Below, piece by piece: positions 1 to 9,660 of a stretch of 64,000 nucleotides of DNA (position 1 is its first letter; each line of letters opens with the position of its first letter). A program made the position numbers and the translations under genes. The stretch spans positions 53,335 through 117,334 of the forward strand of contig LT599019.1 in assembly GCA_900079685.1 (NCBI GenBank), read 5' to 3'. Below the pieces are notes generated by a model, which saw only the letters and a list, made by a program, of their open reading frames with translations, ran no database searches and was not told the DNA's origin. Source of the DNA: an uncultured delta proteobacterium (GTDB lineage: Bacteria; Desulfobacterota; Desulfovibrionia; Desulfovibrionales; Desulfovibrionaceae).

Positions 1-908
1 CCACTTTCTCCGATGCCAACAACTCCCGGCCTGTGGGCTTTTTCAAAGATCTATTTGCCGACATGTACAGCCTGTGTGTTCCCAAGGCCTCCAAACACAA
101 ATTTCATTTCAAATGCAAACTTTACAGCATGGACGCCACCACCATCAGCCTGTGTTTGTCGCTGTTTCCCTGGGCCACGTTCCGCCAAAACAAGGGCGGC
201 GTCAAAATGAACACAGTGCTTGACCACGATGGTCATATCCCGGCATTTGTCACCGTTGATGTGGCCAAAACGCACGAAAGCCGTATGGCGAAAAGTCTTT
301 CTCTGCCCAAAGGCTCCATCGTGACCTTCGACAAAGGCTATGTCAGTTACCCCTGGTTTCAGACCCTGCTCGAAAATGGCATCTTTTTCGTCACCCGCCT
401 GAAGGACAACGCTGTTTACAAACTGCTGGAGCGCCGCCCGGTGAACCGCACAAGCGGGGTTACTTCCGACCACATTATCGAAGTGAAGCACAGCCGGGGA
501 AAAGTCTTGCGCCTGCGTCGCATCGGCTACCGGGACGCCGAAACAGGCAAGCGTTACGAATTTCTGACAAATCACTTTCGCCTGTCCGCCCGCACCATCG
601 CCGATATTTACAAAGAACGCTGGAAAATCGAACTCTTTTTTCGCGAAATCAAACAGAATCTACGCATCAAAAGCTTTGTCGGGAACACGGAAAATGCTGT
701 ATTGATTCAGATTTATACCGCGCTGACCGTCTACCTGCTCCTGGCCTACCAGAAATTCCTGAGTAAAACAGGGCTGTCCGTGCAGCAACTTTTCCAAATC
801 GCCTCACTGAACATCCTCGGAACAGACTCGCTGGAAGAACTCCTGAAGCCCCGACGACGAAAAAATGAAAACCTCTATAACCTCAGTCTGTTATCCTTGG
901 CAGCTTAA
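1..908 (+). mobile_element. IS4-family transposase, 5' end outside the window
   Basis: This is the C-terminal ~300 residues of a DDE transposase. The frame is open from base 3 (TFSDANNSRP...) to the TAA at 906-908, so the start lies left of the window and the GTG at 33 is internal. The first catalytic Asp sits in SMDATTISL, the second in TFDKGY, and the Glu in the IS4 signature YKERWKIELFFREIK (Y-2-R-3-E-6-K). All three catalytic residues are present, so nothing in the visible part says it is inactive. The right terminal inverted repeat should lie just after the stop (around 906-925) but the left end is not visible to confirm it. The element interrupts the helicase gene that continues immediately downstream in the same direction. 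Confidence 0.9.
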
Positions 909-3650
909 CCGGACAGCATTGAGTTTTTACGCCTTTTTGAAAATCTCTGGCACGACAAAAGCAAATTACAGGATATTACCGACGAAGTTATAGATAGCAT
1001 CACAGCAGCATACAGCGAAAACACTCCAGAATTTATCTATTTTGTCACTCTTTACAATATTTTCAATGAGTTCCTCGAAGACATTTCAGAGGACGTTCTG
1101 CCTAATGAGGCAACTGGCTTCAAGGAAAGCTGCATCTGGGACAAGCTCTATAACTTCCAGAAAGACGCGGCTCTTGCGGTCATTAACAAGCTTGAACAAT
1201 ATAGCGGCTGCATTTTGGCGGATAGCGTCGGCCTGGGAAAAACCTTCACCGCGCTGGGCGTCATCAAATATTATGAGAATCGCAACAAATCTGTTCTGGT
1301 ACTCTGCCCTAAAAAACTTGCCGAAAACTGGACGACCTTCAAGGCGAACTACATCAATAACCCCATCGCGGCAGATCGCCTTCGCTATGACGTTCTCTTC
1401 CACACCGACCTTTCCCGTAGTGGCGGGATGTCTGGCGGCCTGGATCTGGAGCGCCTGAATTGGGGCAACTACGACCTTGTCGTTATTGATGAATCCCATA
1501 ACTTCCGCAACGGCGGACAGCTTTCCGGCCCGGATGAGCGGGAAAACCGCTATTTACGCCTGCTCAACAAGATAATCAGAACCGGCGTGAAAACCAAGGT
1601 ACTCATGCTCTCGGCCACTCCTGTCAACAATCGCTTTATCGACCTTAAAAATCAGTTGGCTCTGGCTTACGAAGGCAAGCCGTCAGCCTGGAATCAAAAG
1701 CTGGATACCGCAAAGCCTATTGATGAAATTTTTCGGAACGCGCAAAAAACCTTTAATGCCTGGGGAAAGTTGCCCCCGGAGCAACGAACCACAGATGCGC
1801 TCCTGCAATCTCTCGATTTTGATTTCTTTGAGGTCTTGGATAGCGTTACCATTGCCCGCTCGCGTAAACACATTGAAAAATATTACAGCACAGAAGAAAT
1901 CGGAAAATTCCCGGATAGGTTGAAGCCTATCTCCCTGCGTCCGCCGCTTACCGATTTGAACGAAGCAATCAGCCACAATCAGATTTATGCGAGCCTTACG
2001 CAGCTTAATTTGGAGGTTTATTCCCCTTCCAGCTACATCTTCCCCAGCAAGCTGGAGAAATATGCCGCACAATCCGGCTCTAACCTAACGCAGACAGGGC
2101 GCGAACAAGGTATACGCCGCCTCATGTCCATCAACCTTCTCAAGCGACTGGAAAGCTCTGTATATTCCTTCCAGATGACCCTGAACCGCGTAAAAAAACT
2201 GATCGCCGGTACGATAGCCGGGGTTGACGAGTATGAAAAAAACGGCAAGGCCATGTCTGAGCTGTTTGAAATTACAGACGCACAGTGCATTGACGCAGAT
2301 TTTGATTTGGACGATCAGAATACGGACTTTTTCGAGGCCGGGCGCAAGGTAAAAATCGACCTCGCGGACATGGATTACAAAACCTGGCGGGCACGGCTGC
2401 GAGAAGATCTTGAAGTATTGGAGCTGCTTACCTTAATGGTGGCAGACATCACCCCGCAGCATGACGCCAAACTGCAAAGCCTGCTGGAGTTGATAGACTG
2501 CAAGCAGCAAAGTCCCATTAACTCCGGCAATAAAAAACTCCTTGTCTTCACGGCCTTTTCCGATACCGCCGAATACCTGTATGCCAATGTCAGCCGCTTT
2601 GTGCGTGAAAAGTACGGCCTGCACAGCGCCCTGGTTACCGGCTCAACAGAAGGCAGAACCACCATCCCCAGGTTCCGTCCCACTCTGAACAATGTGCTGA
2701 CCTGCTTTTCCCCGCGCTCCAAGGACAAAGAACTGCTTATGCCGGGAAGCATGGACAGCATTGATATCCTCATCGCCACAGACTGCATCTCTGAAGGGCA
2801 AAACCTGCAAGACTGCGATTATGTGGTCAATTTCGATATTCATTGGAACCCGGTACGCATTATTCAGCGTTTCGGGCGTATTGACCGTATCGGCAGCCGC
2901 AATGATGTTATCCAACTGGTCAATTTCTGGCCGGATCTTGACCTGGACGACTACATCAACCTCAAAGGCCGCGTTGAAACACGCATGAAAATCAGCGTGA
3001 TGACTTCCACCGGCGATGACGACCTTATCAATGCCGAAGAACAGGGCGATCTGGAGTACCGCAAACGCCAGCTTGAACGCTTGCAAAACGAGGTGGTGGA
3101 TATTGAAGAAATGTCCAGCGGCATCTCCATTATGGATTTGGGGCTGAATGAGTTCCGCCTTGATTTGCTCGACTACGTCAAAAACAACGGCGATCTGGAC
3201 AGCGTTCCCTACGGCATGAGCGCCGTGGTGCCCTCCACCCCGGAAACACCGCCGGGCGTTATCTATGTTTTACGCAATATCAACACCGGGGTGAATGTGG
3301 ACGGGCAAAACCGCTTGCACCCGTTTTATATGGTTTACATCGGTATGGATAGCGCTGTTGTTTGCAACCACCTGCTGCCCAAAAACATGCTGGATACCTT
3401 ACGCTTGCTTTGCAAAGGCAAAACCGTGCCGAATATGCCGCTTTGCCGTGCCCTGAGCGCCGAAACTAAGGAAGGTAAAGACATGCGGGCATATTCCAAG
3501 CTTCTGGGCGCGGCCATAAACTCCATGGTTGAAACCAAGGCGGAAAGCGACATCGACAGCCTTTTCCGCAGCGGCGGTACAACCGCCTTGGTCAACTCCA
3601 TAAACGGCCTGGATGATTTTGAGTTAATTTGCTTCCTGGTTGTGCGATGA
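909..3650 (+). pseudogene. DEAD/SNF2-type helicase, N-terminus removed by the IS
   Basis: A superfamily 2 helicase of the kind found with type III restriction genes. Visible motifs: Walker A ADSVGLGKT (about base 1217), DESH box in VVIDESHNF, motif III MLSATPVNN, and motif VI QRFGRIDRIGSRND in the C-terminal helicase lobe. Homologous-looking sequence (FLRLFENLW..., then EFIYFVTLYNIFNEFLED) is open upstream to the IS stop at 908 with no start codon. The TTG at 1215 lies inside the Walker A strand and cannot be the natural start. Full-length relatives normally carry an N-terminal phospholipase-D-like nuclease domain; that part is missing, presumably displaced by the IS. The gene ends in an ATGA overlap with the DUF4391 gene. 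It is either a pseudogene or expressed as a truncated or read-through product. Confidence 0.8.
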
Positions 3651-4327
3651 GGGAAAGTATGTTCGCATTGCCCGAATCCACCCAATTTGAAAAGCGTATC
3701 CCAAAACAGAAGTTTTACGCGAACCTTTCTATTACTCCGGCGCTGAAGCGCGTTTTTACGGAACAGATCGATACCGTCACCTGGCGCAACAAGCTCTCGG
3801 CGCAAACGCTGAATGTGGCCAAAGGCGAACGGGTGGAAGAGCTGGAAATCTTCCTGATAAAATTGCGTCAGCGTAGCCTGGATAACACCGTATTGGAGCT
3901 CATTGACCGGGAAATCCCTTACCATATCTTTTTTTTGCTGGAATTTGTGGGAGAGTTTCAGGCCAGAATTGGCTATAAGGAAGCAGGTGGCGGGCGGGCG
4001 GCCTTTAAGGTGGACGCTTACTACCAGACCGACTGGCTCCCCTGGGAAAAACTGCCACTTTCACTGAGCGGCCTGAACCTGGACGCGGTGTATGAAAATT
4101 TTGTCCGCCAAGTAGCCGGGGAGAAACTGGCGGCAGGCGTATCGGGCACAGCGGACGAAAGTCTGAAAGATATAGTCGCCCGCGACAAAGAACGGCAAAA
4201 TCTGCTCAAACAGATTGCGGCGCTGGAAAACAAGGTGCGGCGAGAGAAGCAGTTCAATAAGCAGGTGGAACTAAATGAGCAGCTTAAAAAACTCCAAGCC
4301 GAATTAGACGGGATGGCAGGCAGATAG
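3647..4327 (+). CDS. DUF4391-family protein
   Basis: About 226 residues, matching in length and sequence feel the DUF4391 proteins that sit after a helicase in type III restriction loci. The N-terminal ~150 residues form a mixed alpha/beta region (LPESTQFEKRIPKQKFY, then YHIFFLLEFVGEFQARIGYKE and a WLPWEKLPLSLSGLNLDAVYENFVR segment). The last ~50 residues are a charged coiled coil (RQNLLKQIAALENKVRREKQ...). The biochemical role is unknown. The start at 3647 overlaps the helicase stop (ATGA). An ATG at 3659 preceded by GAGGGA at about 5 nt is an equally good start. Its position and overlap indicate co-translation with the helicase. Confidence 0.65.
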   Translation: MRESMFALPESTQFEKRIPKQKFYANLSITPALKRVFTEQIDTVTWRNKLSAQTLNVAKGERVEELEIFLIKLRQRSLDNTVLELIDREIPYHIFFLLEFVGEFQARIGYKEAGGGRAAFKVDAYYQTDWLPWEKLPLSLSGLNLDAVYENFVRQVAGEKLAAGVSGTADESLKDIVARDKERQNLLKQIAALENKVRREKQFNKQVELNEQLKKLQAELDGMAGR

Positions 4328-4357
4328 TCCAATCCTGGGACAAGAGGGGGAACTCAT

Positions 4358-6586
4358 TTGATACAAGAAGTACGCCTACATAAGGTCGCCACATATACCG
4401 ACCCAGTATCAATGTGCCCCCTTGATATCAATTTTTGTTATGGCAGCAACGGAAGCGGTAAGTCCACCCTTGCCAACGTAATTTCAGGAAAAATTACAGA
4501 GCAAGAGTGCAGCATCTCCTGGACACAGGATGAATTGCCTGTGCTGTCCTACACAAAGTATTTTGTCGAGGCTAACTTCGGCGAGCGTATCGGGGGAATT
4601 TTTACTCTTGGCGAGGAATCCAAAGACGCCCAGGACTTTATTGCCGGTAAAACAGCTGAACTTGAATCCGTTAACAACTTAATAACAACACTTACCACTT
4701 CAAAAGAAAAACTTGAGCAGGAACAACGCCAAGCCAAGACGGACTTGGATAATGCATGTTGGGCTACGCAGCAAACGCATGGAGAAAAGTTTGCTCATGC
4801 TCTGGTTGGATACCGAGGGAGCAAGGATAAGTTTGCTCAAAAATGCTTGGCTGAATACCCTCACATGGATAAAGACTCCCCGCCGGACATTAAATCTATA
4901 GAAGAATTATATTTTTCCGCATATGGGGATCAAAAAGAAAGATACAATATCCTTCCGCAAATTGACGTCAGCCTAATCGCGCAAAGTGAAACCAATGAAT
5001 TGCTGGGAAAGCGCGTTACAGGAAGCACTGATACGCCTGTCGGAAAATTTATTGAATATCTTCAAAATAGTGACTGGGTAAAACAAGGTATTTCTTATTC
5101 GCAACGTGCCAATGGGAAATGCCCCTATTGTCAACAGATCATCCCTGAAAGTATACAGCAGGACATCGGGAATTTCTTTGATGAATCCTATGAAAAAGAC
5201 TGTGCTCAACTTGCCCAGTTTTCGCAAAAGTATTCGGTAAATATGGCATCGCTGCTGACTACCATGCAGGCCGTGACCGGGAGCAACATTCCCATACTGG
5301 AATACGACTTATTCAACGCGGAAGTGGAAAGCTTGGCAAAAACAATTGAAGCGAACAAGAAAATACTTGCCGGAAAAATAGCGTCGCCCGGAACAGAAGT
5401 CAGCATAGAGCCGCTTCTGGCCTCAATCCAAAAGTTAAATGTACATATCGCGGCGTTTAACGAAAAAATAGCCCGGAATAACGAAATCGTAAAAAACCAA
5501 GCACAGAATCAAGCTAAATGCACTGCGGAAATATGGAAGCTTTTCACCTATGAGCTTCGGGAAATCATAGCACAGCACCATAAAAAAATTGGTGGGTTGA
5601 ACAAAGGATTTGTGCAGATCTCTGAAAAAATCCGTCAGGAAAATGAAAAGAAAACGGCCATTCGGCAGCAGATCACAGAAAGAGAAGAAACCTTGACCAG
5701 CGTTCTCCCCACTGTGAATGCAATCAATGCCATCTTGGAGCGATTTGGCTTCACAGGCTTCAAACTCGCAGAAAATAGCGACGCCAAAGGCACCTATAGA
5801 ATAATCCGCCCTGATGGAAGCGATGCCAAAAAAACGCTAAGCGAAGGAGAGCATAATTTTATCGCGTTTCTGTATTTCTTTCATCTGGTATATGGAAGTT
5901 TTGAGCGTAGCGGCATAACGAAAGATAAAATAGTTGTGATAGACGACCCGATTTCGAGCCTTGATAGCAACGTGCTGTTTATAATAACAACCTTAGTAAA
6001 AACATTACTGAGCGACTGTGTAGATAGAAAGCATGGAATCAAGCAAATATTTATTCTTACGCACAATGTGTACTTCCACAAAGAAGTCACATTTAGAGGC
6101 AGTAGATCAGAATATCCAACAACAAGAACTGCATACTGGATAGTGCGGAAAAGGGACGAGGCTAGTGCTATCGTCAGGTTCCCAAAGAACCCTATCCAAA
6201 CATCCTATGAGCTTTTGTGGGCGGATTTAGCGGATACAGAAAACACCCAGCGTGTAACCATATTTAACACGTTGAGGCGCATTCTTGAGTACTATTTCAA
6301 TATTATTGGCGGATTAGATTATGAAAACCGCGGCATTAATGAATTTGACGGGCAAGATAAAATCGTTTGTAAAGCGCTCATAGCCAGCATTAACGACGGC
6401 TCTCACTTTATAAGTGACGATTTTGTTATGTGCTATGAGTCTGATACTCTGGAAAATTATCTTCGCGTGTTCCGGTTGATTTTCGATAAAATGGGGCACG
6501 AGAACCACTATAAAATGATGATGCGAGAAACAGGTGAACCCGACGCGGAAGCTGAGGGACAGCCTAATGCTATGGAGGCGGTTTAA
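4358..6586 (+). CDS. AAA_13 ATPase, RloC/PrrC anticodon-nuclease-like
   Basis: A 742-residue SMC/Rad50-like ABC ATPase. Walker A GSNGSGKST is at residues 29-37, ABC signature LSEGE near 494, and Walker B IVVIDDPISSLD with tandem Asp at 529-530. This VIDDPISSLD form is typical of the AAA_13 (PrrC/RloC) group. Between the ATPase halves are coiled-coil stretches and a CPYC motif at residues 255-258, placed like the zinc hook described for RloC. After the ATPase core an Arg-x3-Glu pair (R640, E644 in LRRILEYYF) is followed by H683 in NDGSH, resembling the Arg-Glu-His triad of PrrC-type tRNA nucleases. The nuclease role is an inference. The start is a TTG with a strong GAGGGGG site upstream. It sits between the DUF4391 protein and Mod in one operon and is noticeably more AT-rich than the core genome. 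Confidence 0.65.
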   Translation: MIQEVRLHKVATYTDPVSMCPLDINFCYGSNGSGKSTLANVISGKITEQECSISWTQDELPVLSYTKYFVEANFGERIGGIFTLGEESKDAQDFIAGKTAELESVNNLITTLTTSKEKLEQEQRQAKTDLDNACWATQQTHGEKFAHALVGYRGSKDKFAQKCLAEYPHMDKDSPPDIKSIEELYFSAYGDQKERYNILPQIDVSLIAQSETNELLGKRVTGSTDTPVGKFIEYLQNSDWVKQGISYSQRANGKCPYCQQIIPESIQQDIGNFFDESYEKDCAQLAQFSQKYSVNMASLLTTMQAVTGSNIPILEYDLFNAEVESLAKTIEANKKILAGKIASPGTEVSIEPLLASIQKLNVHIAAFNEKIARNNEIVKNQAQNQAKCTAEIWKLFTYELREIIAQHHKKIGGLNKGFVQISEKIRQENEKKTAIRQQITEREETLTSVLPTVNAINAILERFGFTGFKLAENSDAKGTYRIIRPDGSDAKKTLSEGEHNFIAFLYFFHLVYGSFERSGITKDKIVVIDDPISSLDSNVLFIITTLVKTLLSDCVDRKHGIKQIFILTHNVYFHKEVTFRGSRSEYPTTRTAYWIVRKRDEASAIVRFPKNPIQTSYELLWADLADTENTQRVTIFNTLRRILEYYFNIIGGLDYENRGINEFDGQDKIVCKALIASINDGSHFISDDFVMCYESDTLENYLRVFRLIFDKMGHENHYKMMMRETGEPDAEAEGQPNAMEAV

Positions 6587-8563
6587 GTGGATAAAATGCG
6601 TATGGAAAGCCAGGACTTGACCCAGGCGAATATTGATAAAATCGCGGAGCTCTTCCCCGGTGCCATTACCGAGGCCAAAGACGAGAACGGCAAGCTGAAA
6701 AAGGCCGTCAACTTTGAGATGCTCAAGCAGCTTCTTTCCGCTGACGTTGTGGAAGGTGATGAGGCCTATGAGTTCACTTGGGTCGGCAAAAAGGCCTCTA
6801 TCGTGGAAGCTGGCAAACCAATACGAAAAACTTTGCGCCCTGTTGTTGAAGACGAAACTATCCCTACGGGGCTGGATAGTACAGGTACCACTTACCGCAG
6901 TAGTGGGAGCAAAAACTGGGACACCACTGAAAATCTCTACATTGAGGGCGACAATTTTGATGTGCTCAAATTGTTGCAAGAAAGCTACCTCGACAAAATT
7001 AATGTTATCTACATTGATCCTCCATACAACACTGGAAATGATTTTCTATATAAAGATAAATTTTCTATAACAAAAGATGAATATGATGACGATCTTGGCG
7101 TATATGACAAAGATGGTATAATGTTGTTTCGTAACTCTGAAAGCTTTGGAAGATTTCACTCCAATTGGTGTAGCATGATTTACGCCAGGTTAAAATTATC
7201 TTTAAATTTACTTGCAGACGGCGGAATAATTGCCGTCTCTATTAACGACAAAGAAATTTTCCAACTTGGGAAAATTATGGATGAACTTTTTGGTTCTAAC
7301 AATAAGTTAGCATGCGCCCCCTGGCTATCCGAAGCCAGCGGAGGTAAAGAAAAGACTGGTCTCAGAACTGGGCATGAATATTTGCTAGTCTATGCTAAGA
7401 ATAAGTCAGAAAACACTGTTACTCAAACCGAAAAGGCAACTGGGGAACTAAACCTTACGGATCAATTTGGCCCCTATAGAAAAGGAAGAGAATTGATGAA
7501 ATGGGGTGGAGCGTCATTGCGTCAAGATAGACCTAATCAGTTCTATGAATTGCTAACGCCACATGGTTTTTCTGTTTACCCATACAGAAATGATGGAAAG
7601 GAAGGACACTGGCGTTGGGGTAAAGAGAATAATAGTATTTTGGCTGCACAGCAGGAAACGGATTTTTTTCACTGGGAACTCACTTCTTTTGATTCTGGAG
7701 TTACAGTAGATGGTAAGACTGAAAGATGGGTGCCATATGTAAAAATTCGCGATACTAAAAAAACTGTCGGGTGGTCTACATGGCTTGATAAAGTTGGGAC
7801 TAATGCAGAAGGCACCCGCGAGCTAAAAGAACTCTTTGGTATTAAAATATTTGATACACCAAAACCGACCCAACTCATCAAATGGGTAATTTCTTTACAC
7901 GAAGACGACAATTCCATAGTGTTGGATTTTTTTTCGGGCGCTGCCGTTACTGCTCAAGCTACATCCCAACTCAATGCCGAAGACGGCGGCAACCGCAAAT
8001 TCATCATGGTGCAACTTCCAGAAGAATGCGCGCCGGATTCCGAGGCTGCCAAGGCCGGGTATGCCAATATCTGCGAAATCGGCAAAGAACGCATCCGCCG
8101 TGCAGGCGAAAAAATTAAGGCCGATAACGCGGGTAAAGACGGCATTGATAACCTCGATATCGGCTTCCGTGTTCTCAAGCTGGACAGCACCAACATGAAA
8201 GATGTCTACTACGGCGCTGGGGAATACGATCAGGGCAAGCTTACCGATCTGATCAGCAACATTAAAGATGACCGCGATGATATGGACCTGCTCTACGGCT
8301 GCCTGCTGGAATGGGGGTTGTCGCTTTCTCTGCCGCATACCAGCGAAAAAATAGGCGGCGTTACTGTCCACACCTACAATAACGGCGACCTCATGGCCTG
8401 CTTCGCGCCCAAGGTCAGCGAAACCGTTGTGCGGGAAATCGCGGCACGTAAGCCCCTGCGCGTGGTCTTCCGCGACAGCAGCTTTGCCGATGCCTCGGCC
8501 AAGATTAATGTGGAAGAGATTTTCAAGCTCATGGCCCCCAATACCACCGTCAAGGTACTGTAG
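6587..8563 (+). CDS. mod: Type III restriction-modification methyltransferase (Mod)
   Basis: A 658-residue N6-adenine or C4-cytosine methyltransferase of the beta (permuted) type used by type III systems. The catalytic motif DPPYNTGNDF lies around residues 143-152 and the SAM-binding FSGAAVTAQA around 446-455, with the target-recognition region between them, as expected for the beta class. It would methylate one strand of an asymmetric site and give specificity to Res. Translation starts at GTG 6587 directly after the upstream TAA. The stop overlaps the next start. Bases about 7,020-7,940 are far more AT-rich than both flanks, suggesting exchange of the recognition region. No simple-sequence repeat tract that could drive phase variation was seen. 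Confidence 0.92.
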   Translation: MDKMRMESQDLTQANIDKIAELFPGAITEAKDENGKLKKAVNFEMLKQLLSADVVEGDEAYEFTWVGKKASIVEAGKPIRKTLRPVVEDETIPTGLDSTGTTYRSSGSKNWDTTENLYIEGDNFDVLKLLQESYLDKINVIYIDPPYNTGNDFLYKDKFSITKDEYDDDLGVYDKDGIMLFRNSESFGRFHSNWCSMIYARLKLSLNLLADGGIIAVSINDKEIFQLGKIMDELFGSNNKLACAPWLSEASGGKEKTGLRTGHEYLLVYAKNKSENTVTQTEKATGELNLTDQFGPYRKGRELMKWGGASLRQDRPNQFYELLTPHGFSVYPYRNDGKEGHWRWGKENNSILAAQQETDFFHWELTSFDSGVTVDGKTERWVPYVKIRDTKKTVGWSTWLDKVGTNAEGTRELKELFGIKIFDTPKPTQLIKWVISLHEDDNSIVLDFFSGAAVTAQATSQLNAEDGGNRKFIMVQLPEECAPDSEAAKAGYANICEIGKERIRRAGEKIKADNAGKDGIDNLDIGFRVLKLDSTNMKDVYYGAGEYDQGKLTDLISNIKDDRDDMDLLYGCLLEWGLSLSLPHTSEKIGGVTVHTYNNGDLMACFAPKVSETVVREIAARKPLRVVFRDSSFADASAKINVEEIFKLMAPNTTVKVL

Positions 8564-9660
8564 TGGGGCGCGGCATGAAGAAAAAACAAGACACCACTGT
8601 TGCTGTCCGCAGCAGCGCCGCAGAGTATTTGACTTTTGCCGCTGCCGCTGGTGGCGGCGCTCGCAGTGTGGAAATGCGCTATGAGGATGAAAACATCTGG
8701 CTCAGCCAGAAAATGCTGGCCGAGCTTTATGATGTTGAAGTTCCGACCATCAATTATCATATTAAAAAAGTATTTAGAGATTCCGAGCTGTTGCCGGAGG
8801 CAACTATTCGAAAATTTCTAATAGTTCAAAATGAGGGGCAACGCCAGGTTGAGCGGCAGGTTGATCATTATGCCCTGCAAATGATCATCGCCGTGGGGTT
8901 CAAGGTCAATTCTGTGCGGGCGGTGCAGTTTCGTAAGTGGGTTAACCAAATTGCCAAAGATTACACTATCAAAGGCTGGGTCATAGACGCGCCGCGCTTA
9001 AAAAACGGCGGTTCTCCTCTTACGGAAAAATACTATGAAGAGCTGCTGGAGCAAATTCGGGAAATACGCCTCTCTGAACGGCGCTTCCACCAGAAAATAA
9101 CCGATATTTACGCAACCGCTCTTGATTATGACCGTGACGCAAAAACAACCAAGGAATTTTTCGCCAAGGTGCAGAACAAGCTCCACTACGCCACACACAA
9201 ACAAACGGCGGCGGAACTTGTGCATCGCCGCGCCGATGCGAAAAAGGAGCATATGGGGCTGTCCACCTGGGAAAACGCGCCGGAAGGAAAAATCATCAAG
9301 TCCGATGTGACCGTTGCCAAAAACTACCTCACCAAAGAAGAACTGCAAAGCCTGGAACGCATAGTTTCCGCCTACCTGGATTTGGCCGAGCGCCGCACCA
9401 TGCGCCGCATTCCCATGACCATGCAGGATTGGGCCAGACACCTTGACCTGATCCTGCAAGCGGACGGGAACGACTTGCTGACCCATGCCGGAAGTATTTC
9501 TGCGCAAATAGCTAAAGATCATGCGGAAAGCGAGTTTGAAAAGTACCGCATTGTTCAGGATAAACTTTTTGAATCCGACTATGACAGGTATCTCCGTAAG
9601 CTGGAGGAAATGCGACAGCCGGAAACCGATACATCGGAACCAGACGGTGATACACAATGA
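8563..9660 (+). CDS. RhuM-family (virulence RhuM) protein
   Basis: A 365-residue protein of the RhuM family first noted in a Salmonella pathogenicity island and common in restriction and defence loci. The N-terminal half carries the family pattern (NIWLSQKMLAELYDVEVPTI, then a VDHYALQMIIAVGFKVNSVRAVQFRKW helical stretch), resembling the DNA-binding part of KilA-N/BRO-like proteins. The C-terminal half is mostly helical and charged. The molecular function is unknown. GTG 8563 overlaps the Mod stop; ATG 8575 (MKKKQD) is an alternative start. The 3' end overlaps the Res start by ATGA, so expression is coupled to Mod and Res. Confidence 0.75.
   Translation: MGRGMKKKQDTTVAVRSSAAEYLTFAAAAGGGARSVEMRYEDENIWLSQKMLAELYDVEVPTINYHIKKVFRDSELLPEATIRKFLIVQNEGQRQVERQVDHYALQMIIAVGFKVNSVRAVQFRKWVNQIAKDYTIKGWVIDAPRLKNGGSPLTEKYYEELLEQIREIRLSERRFHQKITDIYATALDYDRDAKTTKEFFAKVQNKLHYATHKQTAAELVHRRADAKKEHMGLSTWENAPEGKIIKSDVTVAKNYLTKEELQSLERIVSAYLDLAERRTMRRIPMTMQDWARHLDLILQADGNDLLTHAGSISAQIAKDHAESEFEKYRIVQDKLFESDYDRYLRKLEEMRQPETDTSEPDGDTQ

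Noticed and set aside
6587-8563. Phase-variable repeat tract in mod
   Set aside because: Type III mod genes often carry tetranucleotide repeats, but none was seen in or before this gene.
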